Part shown: positions 42,043 through 49,826 of the stretch, piece by piece
How the letters are laid out: every line of letters begins with the position of its first letter
How positions within the stretch are numbered: the first letter of the stretch is position 1
Origin: Paenibacillus antarcticus
GTDB lineage: Bacteria; Bacillota; Bacilli; Paenibacillales; Paenibacillaceae
Assembly (NCBI RefSeq): GCF_001637225.1
Contig: NZ_LVJI01000048.1
Location: forward strand, 62,001-126,000
Reading direction: 5' to 3'
Length of the DNA stretch: 64,000 nt
The notes under the pieces: model-generated
Seen by the model: only the letters and a program-made list of their open reading frames with translations
What the model was told of the DNA's origin: nothing
The model's database searches: none
Position numbers and translations under genes: made by a program

Positions 42043-42975
42043 CTATAATATTCCACGTATTTCGTCCAAAGATTTTATATTCTCTTCAAGCATGAATTGC
42101 TCAAGTCCCTCAATGAGATCTTGGCCAGCTCGAAGATTCATGAAATTATACGTTCCAACTTGAACTACGGATGCGCCAGCCATGATGAATTCAATGACAT
42201 CCGTTGCGCAGACTATCCCACCCATGCCCATAATGGGGATATTCACATGTTGAGCCACTTGATGTACCATTCGTAATGCGATCGGTTTAATCGCCGGACC
42301 AGACAGTCCTGCATAGAGGTTACGAAACACACTAGAACGACGATGTACATCTATTTTCATACCTGAAATGGTATTGATAAGAGAAAGCGCATTTGCCCCT
42401 TCATCTTCACACATCATGGCCATTTCTACGAGATTCTCAGCTCCCGGGGATAACTTAACCGTTAGGGGAAGAGTCGTTGCTTGTCTCACTTGCCGAACCA
42501 CTTCGCGTGCAGCGCATGTCTTTACACCATAAGCAATACCGCCTTCTTTTACGTTAGGACAGGAAATATTCAATTCAATCATATCCACCGCTTGGCGTCC
42601 TATTGCTTGTCGTCTATCATAATCTTCTTGAATCAATATAGCTCCCTGCACATATTCATCTATACTGTTTCCACCTAGGTTAACGATTCTTACCGTGTCT
42701 AACGTCTCCCAATTCTCACATTCATGTTCTAAGAAATAAGGGATTCCTGGATTCTCTAACCCTACACTGTTTAACATGCCAGATGGCGTCTCAAATACTC
42801 TAAGGCCTTCGTTACCCGACTTGGGATGTAAGGTGAGTCCTTTCCCACTAATACCACCAAGCCTTGAAATATCATATAACTGACCGTATTCTCTTCCGAA
42901 CCCAAACGTACCGGATGCCATCACGATCGGATTCTTAAAATCAATATTCCCTACTCGACACGTTAAATCAAACAT
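42043..42975 (-). CDS. pyrD: Dihydroorotate dehydrogenase B, catalytic subunit
   Basis: Oxidises dihydroorotate to orotate with FMN; the class 1B enzyme works with PyrK and NAD+. 310 residues. IVMASGTFGFGREYG (about 18-32), GISGKGLTLHP (about 41) and ELNISCPNVKEGG hold the flavin site and the active-site Cys, and MGMGGI near the end binds phosphate. ATG at 42975 has GAGGAGG upstream. The start overlaps the 3' end of pyrK by 8 bases, so both are coupled. The rest of the pyr operon is not in this window. Confidence 0.94.
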   Translation of the reverse strand: MFDLTCRVGNIDFKNPIVMASGTFGFGREYGQLYDISRLGGISGKGLTLHPKSGNEGLRVFETPSGMLNSVGLENPGIPYFLEHECENWETLDTVRIVNLGGNSIDEYVQGAILIQEDYDRRQAIGRQAVDMIELNISCPNVKEGGIAYGVKTCAAREVVRQVRQATTLPLTVKLSPGAENLVEMAMMCEDEGANALSLINTISGMKIDVHRRSSVFRNLYAGLSGPAIKPIALRMVHQVAQHVNIPIMGMGGIVCATDVIEFIMAGASVVQVGTYNFMNLRAGQDLIEGLEQFMLEENIKSLDEIRGIL

Positions 42976-43663
42976 GGAACAAAACCTCCTCTGCCGCGAA
43001 CACAGGCCCATCTGTACAAGCTTTTTTACGACGGTCAATACAAGATACGCTACATACTAGACAGGCCCCGATGCCACAAGCCATGCGATTCTCTAATGAA
43101 ACATAGACTCGTGCGGAGCAATCTGTTAATTGTTGTTTCGTTTGGACTGCTCTCATCATGCCATGGGGCCCACAAGTGAGAATCGTATCGTACTGATGGA
43201 AATCAACATCGTCCACGATATACCCCCCCACATTCGTATGAAGGTTACCCGCTACAGAACTGAATCGATCTAATAAATACGGCTCCTTACTGAACCCTAG
43301 ATAGATATCCGCATTCGGGATTTGTTGCGCGCAGTAATATAGTGGTGCGATACCGATTCCCCCACCAATCAAAGCCACTCTACCTTCTGTTTCAGGAAAT
43401 CCATTCCCAAATGGGCCTTCCACAGAAACCTGATCTCCCGGACGAAGTGCAGCCAGAAGAGCTGTCCCTTCCCCTACCACTTGAATAAGAAACTCTAAGC
43501 CTTCATCACTCTTGTTGAATATACTTATTGGACGTGAGAGTAACGGATAGTTCCCCCACGCACGTAACATATAGAATTGTCCCATACGACATTTATCGTT
43601 GCTCTCTACCTTCATCAAATACACTTGATCGCTTACACGTTCATTAGATATTACTTTCCCCAT
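42968..43663 (-). CDS. pyrK: Dihydroorotate dehydrogenase B, electron-transfer subunit
   Basis: Carries electrons from PyrD to NAD+. 231 residues, with a flavodoxin-reductase-type fold. RAWGNYPLLSRPISIFN (about 35-51) is the FAD motif RP(I/F)S, VALIGGGIGIAPLYY (about 95-109) contacts NAD, and the C-terminal 2Fe-2S cluster motif is ENRMACGIGACLVCSVSC...ACTDGPVF. Four Cys are in place. The start follows GAGGAGG. It precedes pyrD, the opposite of some enteric layouts but normal for Bacillus. Confidence 0.94.
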   Translation of the reverse strand: MGKVISNERVSDQVYLMKVESNDKCRMGQFYMLRAWGNYPLLSRPISIFNKSDEGLEFLIQVVGEGTALLAALRPGDQVSVEGPFGNGFPETEGRVALIGGGIGIAPLYYCAQQIPNADIYLGFSKEPYLLDRFSSVAGNLHTNVGGYIVDDVDFHQYDTILTCGPHGMMRAVQTKQQLTDCSARVYVSLENRMACGIGACLVCSVSCIDRRKKACTDGPVFAAEEVLFHV

Positions 43664-43753
43664 GGGAATACGCCTCCTCTATCAACCACAATCCAGTTAC
43701 TTAAAGATAGCTTATGAATTTATGAAAATAAGTGATCTATTTCACAGCACAAC

Positions 43754-43795
43754 AAAAAAAACGTAACGGATGTGGTTTTCTATACCGTGACGTTT
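43754..43795 (-). terminator. Orphan terminator-like hairpin
   Basis: AAACGT..CGG pairs with CCG..ACGTTT, with eight T after it on the minus strand. No minus-strand gene ends here. The stretch 43664-43980 otherwise holds the promoter region of the DUF4362 lipoprotein gene. Confidence 0.5.
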
Positions 43796-43980
43796 CATTT
43801 ATTGGATGTATTAAGGTGGACGATAAATAGTTATCAGTTCCACAAAGCGTTAATGAGTAAGTATTCTGGCTGAGTCTTTAACGAGTAATTGTGACTATAA
43901 CTTATACTGATTTCTTACGTTTAATATAAAGATGAAGATGAAGATGCATAACATGTAATTTATATTTGGGAGGTTATTAT

Positions 43981-44430
43981 ATGAGACAAATAATACTAAT
44001 AATGCTGTGTCTTATCTTACTTTGCGGATGTAGTCAATACTCACTGGATAAGGCGAAGAAGAATGGAGATGTAGTTGAAGGTCCTGGAGGACCATTAAAC
44101 ATAGATAAACTAGATATATTTAAGAAAGACATAGATACAAATATTAAAAGTACACTACGTATTGTTAGTTATTCTGATGAAGGCGATCCTAACATTGCTA
44201 ATCTTGAGTTCCAAGGGAAAAGAATAAGTTATACTTACTCAACGCACGAGGTATATGGTTCAAACAAGACTAAACAATCAAATACGCACTGTGATGCACT
44301 TGAAATCTTAGATGATCAAGAAGTTGATGTTAATATTAAGACAAGATATATACTCTCAGGGTGTGATAAAGTCATTGGACTTGAGGGTCCCAAAGAAGGA
44401 GAAATACTAATATATACTATCTTCAAATAG
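43981..44430 (+). CDS. DUF4362 lipoprotein
   Basis: A 149-residue exported lipoprotein with signal peptide MRQIILIMLCLILLCGCS (lipobox LLCGC) followed by DUF4362-like sequence: KKNGDVVEGPGGPLNIDKLD, TLRIVSYSDEGDPNIANLEF and KRISYTYSTHEVYG. ATG at 43981 after GGGAGG is preferred to an in-frame codon five residues earlier. The family is of unknown function and common in Paenibacillus and Bacillus. It is monocistronic with its own terminator. Confidence 0.85.
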   Translation: MRQIILIMLCLILLCGCSQYSLDKAKKNGDVVEGPGGPLNIDKLDIFKKDIDTNIKSTLRIVSYSDEGDPNIANLEFQGKRISYTYSTHEVYGSNKTKQSNTHCDALEILDDQEVDVNIKTRYILSGCDKVIGLEGPKEGEILIYTIFK

Positions 44431-44463
44431 CTATAAATTTTCAATCCCGTTAATAGTTAATTT

Positions 44464-44501
44464 GAAAAAGAGCCTTTAGAATCTCTTCTAAGGCTCTTTT
44501 T
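44464..44501 (+). terminator. Terminator of the DUF4362 gene
   Basis: AAAAAGAGCCTT.AGAA pairs with TTCTAAGGCTCTTTTT, one bulged base, small loop. Confidence 0.88.
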
Positions 44502-44537
44502 GGCGTCTAGGTGTTCTATCGCAAACTTTATATTATG

Positions 44538-44682
44538 TTAGCTCAGCAACAGAGTGGAAGGCGAGACTTTAAGCCATTCCGTCAACCCTATTTCTTTTAA
44601 AATTAGCTCATTTTTAGTCGGATCATACGCATCCACATCAGTAATATGTTTATTTACCATTTCTTTAATCGGATCGGTAACT
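44538..44682 (-). pseudogene. C-terminal relic of an unrecognised gene
   Basis: On the minus strand a frame ending in TAA at 44538-44540 reads TDPIKEMVNKHITDVDAYDP and then NELILKEIGLTEWLKVSPS, which has normal protein character. Upstream the same frame meets a stop and no start or ribosome-binding site exists. I infer the tail of a deleted gene, but no family is recognised and a chance frame is possible. Confidence 0.35.
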
Positions 44683-44719
44683 TATCGACTTAATTGTACC
44701 CACCTCAGCATTCGAATAA

Positions 44720-45742
44720 CTAGAATCCTCTTAGATACGGCTTAGGAATCTGTCCTGAGATATTTAATGCCTGTGCAGCATGTAATGCCCAGTAAGGATC
44801 TTTCAGCATCCCTCTGCCAATTCCGACGAGTTCCGCTCTATGATCTTCAATCACTTGATTAGCATCTTCGAAAGAATCCAATCTTCCAACCGCAATGACA
44901 GGAACATAAAGTAATGAGCGCAACTCTTCAGCTAAATCGACTTGATATCCTTGAACTGCATTAGGCCCACCATTTGATCCGATAGGTCCCTCTCCACCTG
45001 ATGATACATGAAATATGTCCACTCCCGCGTCACGATATCGCTCACATACTTTAGCGCAGTACGCTAGATCATAGCCACCTTCAACATACTCGATTGCAGA
45101 TACACGCATAATAATAGGCATATCTCCCGGTGTTACTTCCTTCACAGCCCTTATAACTTCCTCACCGAACAAAGCCAGATCGTCTCCATATTCGTCTTCT
45201 CTCTGATTTGTAAGTGGTGAATGAAATTGATGGATCAAATACCCGTGTGCACCGTGAATTTCTATCGTGTCATACCCTGCTTCAACAGCACGTCTAGCAG
45301 CATCTTGGAAAAGTTGAACTTGTTCTTTCACTTCTAATGTCGTAAGTGCTCTTGGGGTTTTTGAGCGTTCGTCAAAGGGAATAGACGAAGGAGCAACTGG
45401 TGGAAGTGCATCTTGCGCTTTCCTGCCCGCATGACCTAACTGAATTCCAATCTTGGTGCCATAATGATGAACATCTTGAACCAACTCTTGATGTGCAGGG
45501 ATTTGTTCATCATTCCACAACCCTGTATCTTGAAATGTAATACGACCTTCGGCATCTACCCCTGTCATTTCAACAATTATTAGACCTACGCCTCCAACAG
45601 CACGACTAACATAATGGACTTTGTGCCACGAATTCGGAATTCCATCCTCCGCGTGAACCGAGTATTGGCACATCGGCGGCATTACAATTCTATTTTTCAA
45701 CGTCATTCCTTTAAGTTCGTAAGGTGTAAATAAATCCGTCAT
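44720..45742 (-). CDS. namA: NADPH dehydrogenase, old yellow enzyme family (YqjM/NamA-like)
   Basis: An FMN-dependent ene-reductase that reduces activated double bonds of enones and nitro compounds. 340 residues. The FMN-binding thermophilic-type OYE motif VMPPMCQYS with Cys near 26, the substrate-binding pair in HGAHGYLIHQF (about 164-174) and a C-terminal GIGRGMLKDPYWALHAA are those of YqjM. ATG at 45742 lies 10 bases after AAAGGAG. It is a single gene upstream of a polysaccharide deacetylase in the opposite orientation. Confidence 0.94.
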   Translation of the reverse strand: MTDLFTPYELKGMTLKNRIVMPPMCQYSVHAEDGIPNSWHKVHYVSRAVGGVGLIIVEMTGVDAEGRITFQDTGLWNDEQIPAHQELVQDVHHYGTKIGIQLGHAGRKAQDALPPVAPSSIPFDERSKTPRALTTLEVKEQVQLFQDAARRAVEAGYDTIEIHGAHGYLIHQFHSPLTNQREDEYGDDLALFGEEVIRAVKEVTPGDMPIIMRVSAIEYVEGGYDLAYCAKVCERYRDAGVDIFHVSSGGEGPIGSNGGPNAVQGYQVDLAEELRSLLYVPVIAVGRLDSFEDANQVIEDHRAELVGIGRGMLKDPYWALHAAQALNISGQIPKPYLRGF

Positions 45743-45869
45743 TATCAATCTTCTCCTTTCACACTCTCTAGTGTAAATTATAAACTTTGCAAGCATAATT
45801 TCAACACGCTACGGAAATAACAACAAGGATTGTTTATCGCAGTTTCGATTCGAAGGGAGCCCCTCTTAC

Positions 45870-46730
45870 ATGCTTAAAAAAATTGCCCTATGTTTCATGT
45901 TCTATCTTCTATTGGGAGGAATCCCCCAAGCTCATACTGAAATACTGGGAACGTCCATTCCCACATTAACGAAGTTATGCGTTGCGTCCGATCCTGTACT
46001 ACATAAACAACAATCTAAACAGCACACTAAAGAAGTGAACTCTACCCATCGAAATCAACAAAAGAACAAAGGTCTATCCTTATCACAGCTTTATCGTAAA
46101 TTCCCGGAGACGATTGTTACCAAAGGACCCAGAAGTAAGAAAATCGCACTCACGTTCGATGACGTCCCAGATCCACGCTTCACTCCAGCTGTGTTAAATG
46201 TGCTCTCTAAATATCACATAAAAGCTACTTTTTTTGTCGTTGGTAAACGTGCAGAGGAATATCCTGGTCTCGTCTCTCGTATGAAGCGAGAAGGGCATGC
46301 CATTGGTAACCATTCCTATGATCACCCCCTATTCACAAAGATACCTTTATCCCAATTTCAGAAGCAGATTGTAACAACAGATACGATCATACATAATATC
46401 GTTGGTTACAACCCGAGGCTCATACGACCACCTTATGGAGATATTACCGAAGAACAGCTGAAATGGGCCAAGAAACAAGGCTACAAAATCGTTAACTGGA
46501 ATGTAGATTCACTCGATTGGAAAGGACTTCGTAAAAATGAAGTGAAAAAGAATATTCTTTCCTCTGTCGGACGAGGTTCAATCATTCTTCAACATGCAGG
46601 GGGAGGCGTTGGATCAGATCTGACTGGTACCATCCAAGCGCTACCTGAAGTTATTCAGATTCTAAGAAGTAGAGGTTATATCTTCGTGACCGTTCCAGAA
46701 TTATTACATATACCAGTTAACATACAATAA
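45870..46730 (+). CDS. Polysaccharide deacetylase (NodB family)
   Basis: An exported or membrane-anchored N-deacetylase of 286 residues. An N-terminal hydrophobic segment (about 3-22) and a polar linker precede the NodB domain (about 90-285): IALTFDDVPDPRFTP (Asp-Asp motif, the usual DGPD being DVPD), HAIGNHSYDHP (metal-binding H...H), RLIRPPYGDIT and IVNWNVDSLDW. The final ILQHAGGG carries the catalytic His. It probably acts on peptidoglycan or chitin-like glycans. A pseudogene opposite to it reads into its 3' end because that gene has lost its stop codon. Confidence 0.9.
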   Translation: MLKKIALCFMFYLLLGGIPQAHTEILGTSIPTLTKLCVASDPVLHKQQSKQHTKEVNSTHRNQQKNKGLSLSQLYRKFPETIVTKGPRSKKIALTFDDVPDPRFTPAVLNVLSKYHIKATFFVVGKRAEEYPGLVSRMKREGHAIGNHSYDHPLFTKIPLSQFQKQIVTTDTIIHNIVGYNPRLIRPPYGDITEEQLKWAKKQGYKIVNWNVDSLDWKGLRKNEVKKNILSSVGRGSIILQHAGGGVGSDLTGTIQALPEVIQILRSRGYIFVTVPELLHIPVNIQ

Positions 46731-46739
46731 GCTGGGTTA

Positions 46740-47340
46740 TGATAACCCACTTTATTAATTTGATTCCAAGTTGCGTTCAACCACTCAGCGAATTTCTCCT
46801 CTTCCTCGAACTGAGGATAATGAGCCGATTTCTCAAACAAAACAAACTCTTTCACGGGAGCTTCCAGTACATCAAAGTAAGCTTTTGCCGCATTTACAGG
46901 GGTCATATAATCATATTTCCCCATAACAACATAACTAGGAATCTCCAAACGTTCTACAATGCTTGTAATATTATTTGCAAATAGTTCCGCTAGTAGGATA
47001 TCTTGCGATATACTAACCCCTTTGAAAAAGCGTATAACATCAAGTAATTTATACTCCCGATTTAAGAGAAACCCTAACAAATAATCCTTATTATCATCAA
47101 TTAATCTTGCCCGAATTTATCTGCAACATAATCTGTTAGAGCCAATAAGTCATCTACAAGCAGACCAGTTGACAGATTAGAGTAATCCTCAAAAAAATGA
47201 TATGACTTCCCGCTCCCGCGTTGATCATAATGAACAATTGTAAAATTCTTCTCAAGCAAGTCCTGGTATTCCCTCACATATGGAATTTCCGAACAACCTG
47301 GACCGCCATGCACAAAGATCACAATCGGATTGCGTGTCAT
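46740..47340 (-). pseudogene. Alpha/beta-hydrolase (proline-iminopeptidase type) pseudogene with internal deletion
   Basis: Two separated frames on the minus strand belong to one family. 47340-47101 encodes the N-terminal part with VIFVHGGPGCSEIPYVREYQ and VHYDQRGSGKS. 47080-46740 encodes the C-terminal half with GKYDYMTPVNAAKAYFD, FEKSAHYPQFEEEEKF and the end WLNATWNQ. About 100-120 residues that would include the nucleophile elbow GxSxG are missing between them, with a frame change, and the 5' end is truncated. The frame then runs into the deacetylase gene. No active enzyme can be made. Confidence 0.8.
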
Positions 47341-47387
47341 AGTAAAAGATTAAACAAGTCACGATTTGCTTTTATGCCATAATAAAC

Positions 47388-47411
47388 AAAAAAAACACGT
47401 CCAATGACGTG
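47388..47411 (-). terminator. Terminator of the cysteine-motif HTH regulator gene
   Basis: CACGTC pairs with GACGTG around a 4-base loop and is followed by eight T on the minus strand. Confidence 0.8.
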
Positions 47412-47468
47412 GTAATAACCCGAACTTGATCGGTTCAGAATCGACTACATGAGAGCCAGATTTCGTAT

Positions 47469-48128
47469 CTAATTGATTCGTTCACTAACCCTGTACACAC
47501 AGTTTCTTCCGCCCACCAAAATATGCTCAACCCGTTCGACAAGAACACTATTTCCAAGCACGGTTTGAAAGAGATTCAACTCATTCTTACATAACCCAGC
47601 ACAGGTAACAGCAGCTTCACATATCGGACAATGTTTCTCAATAAACAACAGGCTTCCATCACCTTGATCCGTTACCTCAGCCATATAACCTTCATTTGTT
47701 CGAATATCTGCTAGTTTCTCAAGTTGCTCTCTTAAGTCCGATGCGTCACTAGTGTGCAGAAGATATTGGTCTAGCATATTCTTATTCCGAACAGCCAGCA
47801 GCTTGTCCAGCCCCTCGGTACCGAAAGCCTCTTTCATTGAATTAATCAGACTGACTGACAATTCCGAATACCCACTTGGAAAGTAACGATTAGCCTCAGG
47901 AGTTAATCTCCATAGCTTTGCTGGCCGCCCCATAGGGCGAGCTTCTTGTTCATAAGTAACTAATCCTTCTTCTTTCAATGCATTTAAATGCTGACGAATA
48001 GCCATTCCAGATAGCATAAACTCTGAGGAAAGTGCGTTAACATCCATTCGCCCCTGCTGCTTTAGTAGATCAATGATCCCTCTTCGTGTTTTTGTTGAGG
48101 TATCCTTATTCGTTTGATTTCCGCTCAT
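47469..48128 (-). CDS. HTH transcriptional regulator with C-terminal cysteine cluster (SufR-like, COG2345)
   Basis: A 219-residue regulator. The winged-helix domain (about 10-85) contains RRGIIDLLKQQGRMDVNALS, SGMAIRQHLNALKEEGLVTYE and GRPAKLWRL. The C-terminal domain ends with FIEKHCPICEAAVTCAGLCKNEL, a four-Cys set that in SufR-type regulators coordinates an iron-sulphur cluster. Here it could sense iron, oxidants or a ligand. ATG at 48128 follows AAAGGAGGG. It is divergent from the MFS pump gene it probably represses. No suf genes are nearby. Confidence 0.8.
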   Translation of the reverse strand: MSGNQTNKDTSTKTRRGIIDLLKQQGRMDVNALSSEFMLSGMAIRQHLNALKEEGLVTYEQEARPMGRPAKLWRLTPEANRYFPSGYSELSVSLINSMKEAFGTEGLDKLLAVRNKNMLDQYLLHTSDASDLREQLEKLADIRTNEGYMAEVTDQGDGSLLFIEKHCPICEAAVTCAGLCKNELNLFQTVLGNSVLVERVEHILVGGRNCVYRVSERIN

Positions 48129-48187
48129 GGGGTCCCTCCTTTTACAACAACATCTATACAGCACTCTCTACATTTTAAATAAAAAAG

Positions 48188-48200
48188 TTGACAAAGTCAA
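48188..48200. promoter_or_regulatory. Candidate operator between the SufR-like regulator and MFS gene
   Basis: The short palindrome TTGAC-AAA-GTCAA includes a TTGACA box, the -35 candidate of the MFS promoter. It is suitably placed for repression by the divergently encoded HTH protein. Confidence 0.35.
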
Positions 48201-48294
48201 AGCCAAGCTGTAGTTTGAACTTTATAAAGAAATATGTTTACTAAGTATCCGGATATGGAGTATACATAAAAAACAATCTTGGAGGTTACATCCG

Positions 48295-49677
48295 ATGTCT
48301 AACAATCAAAGCATTTTTAGTCCGCGTTATGTTGCACTATCGATTGGCATTATTCTGTCAGTGATGGCGGTAGGGTTCGAAGGTTTAGCAGTAACTACGA
48401 TCGCCCCTTCCATCGCAGGTGATTTGAGTGGTATTCAACTATTTGGATGGATATTTAGCACTTACCTGCTTGCTCAGATTGTTGGCACTTTGGTAGTGGG
48501 TCGTATCATTGATAAATTAGGACCTGCAGCTCCCTTTACTTACGCACTTGTTTTGTTTATCGTGGGGCTGATCGTGGCTGCGACTGCAAGCGACATGTAT
48601 ATGATGATATTCGCACGAGCGATGCAGGGCCTTGGCGCTGGTGCCATGATGACTTGCGTGTACACTGCCATTTCCTTAAGTTACCCCGATGAATTACGTG
48701 CCAAAATACTCGGTGCATTCGGGACAGCCTATGTTCTTCCATCCATGCTTGGTCCATATGTTGCCGGATTGATTGCTGAACAGTGGTCTTGGAGGTTTGT
48801 TTTCTGGGGCATATTACCAATCGTAGTTATATCAGCACTACTTAGCCTACCAGCTTTCAGGAAATTAAAGGTACATAGCACGCAAGAGGGAAAGGGAACC
48901 ACCTCTACATGGTTAGCCTTGTTGTTAACAATGGGTACAGGGATTTTCTTGGTTGGCCTTGGTATGCTACCTAAGATTACAGGTGTTGTATTAAGCATTG
49001 TTGGTTTAACGATAATGTCTTACCCACTACGCATGCTACTACCTAAGGGAACTCTTACATTCCAAAGAGGTATGCCAGCTATTCTAGCAACTAGGGGACT
49101 GTTCTTCGCAGCATATGTCAGCACGCAGAATTTCCTAGTATTAGCTCTAATAAATGTAAAAGGAATTAGTCCAGCAAATGCCGGATTAATTGTGGCCAGT
49201 GCCGCACTCAGTTGGTGTCTCTTTGCTTATCTACAAGGACGTTGGGATTCGTCAGATCAGGGTATTGGACGTAATAAAAGAATTGTCCTAGGTGTGCTGC
49301 TACTTACATTGGGATCTTCAGTTGTATTTTGGATTCCAACCGTAACGTCTACCATTGCGGTTATTGGGCAAATCATTGCGGGGATCGGAATGGGATTAGC
49401 ACATCCAACGAGCGGTGCGGTGGCTTTTGCTCATACTCGTGAAGAAGGAGCTGGCGAGACTTCTGCAAATCTACAATTTGCGGATTCTTTTACACCAGGT
49501 GTGGTTATAGGTATAGGCGGTGCCATCCTAGTTGTTAGTCAAGCTTCTGGAATGACGATGCAATCAGCATTAATTGTAACCATGGGATTTAACCTTGTGT
49601 TAATACTCATGAGTTTATTCGCGAGTATTCGCATTACTTCTGAAAACTCAATAAGTAAACAAAGCGCAACCAAGTAA
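48295..49677 (+). CDS. MFS drug-efflux transporter (DHA2-like)
   Basis: A 460-residue integral membrane protein with 12-14 helices. Motif A-like VGRIIDKLGP follows helix 2, motif C-like stretch VLPSMLGPYVAGLIAE lies in helix 5, and FARAMQGLGAGAM is the antiporter-type helix 4. The family exports lipophilic drugs by proton antiport. The substrate is unknown. ATG follows TTGGAGG. The gene diverges from the Cys-cluster regulator, so expression is likely induced on ligand or redox stress, which is inferred. Confidence 0.88.
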   Translation: MSNNQSIFSPRYVALSIGIILSVMAVGFEGLAVTTIAPSIAGDLSGIQLFGWIFSTYLLAQIVGTLVVGRIIDKLGPAAPFTYALVLFIVGLIVAATASDMYMMIFARAMQGLGAGAMMTCVYTAISLSYPDELRAKILGAFGTAYVLPSMLGPYVAGLIAEQWSWRFVFWGILPIVVISALLSLPAFRKLKVHSTQEGKGTTSTWLALLLTMGTGIFLVGLGMLPKITGVVLSIVGLTIMSYPLRMLLPKGTLTFQRGMPAILATRGLFFAAYVSTQNFLVLALINVKGISPANAGLIVASAALSWCLFAYLQGRWDSSDQGIGRNKRIVLGVLLLTLGSSVVFWIPTVTSTIAVIGQIIAGIGMGLAHPTSGAVAFAHTREEGAGETSANLQFADSFTPGVVIGIGGAILVVSQASGMTMQSALIVTMGFNLVLILMSLFASIRITSENSISKQSATK

Positions 49678-49692
49678 CCTCTGGCTCCGCCA

Positions 49693-49735
49693 AAACAATA
49701 AAAACCACTTCATTAGGAAGTGGTTTTTATTGTTT
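49693..49735. terminator. Bidirectional terminator (MFS gene / sensor kinase)
   Basis: A 19-bp stem (AAACAATAAAAACCACTTC and its complement) with a 5-base loop has T-rich ends on both strands, between convergent genes. Confidence 0.88.
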
Positions 49736-49826
49736 ATCTGATGAATCCTATGTCTTATAGAGTTTCATCTGCAATAACGAATGGTAATAGACTTACATTT
49801 CCAATACTCATGTGGCATATTGTTCT

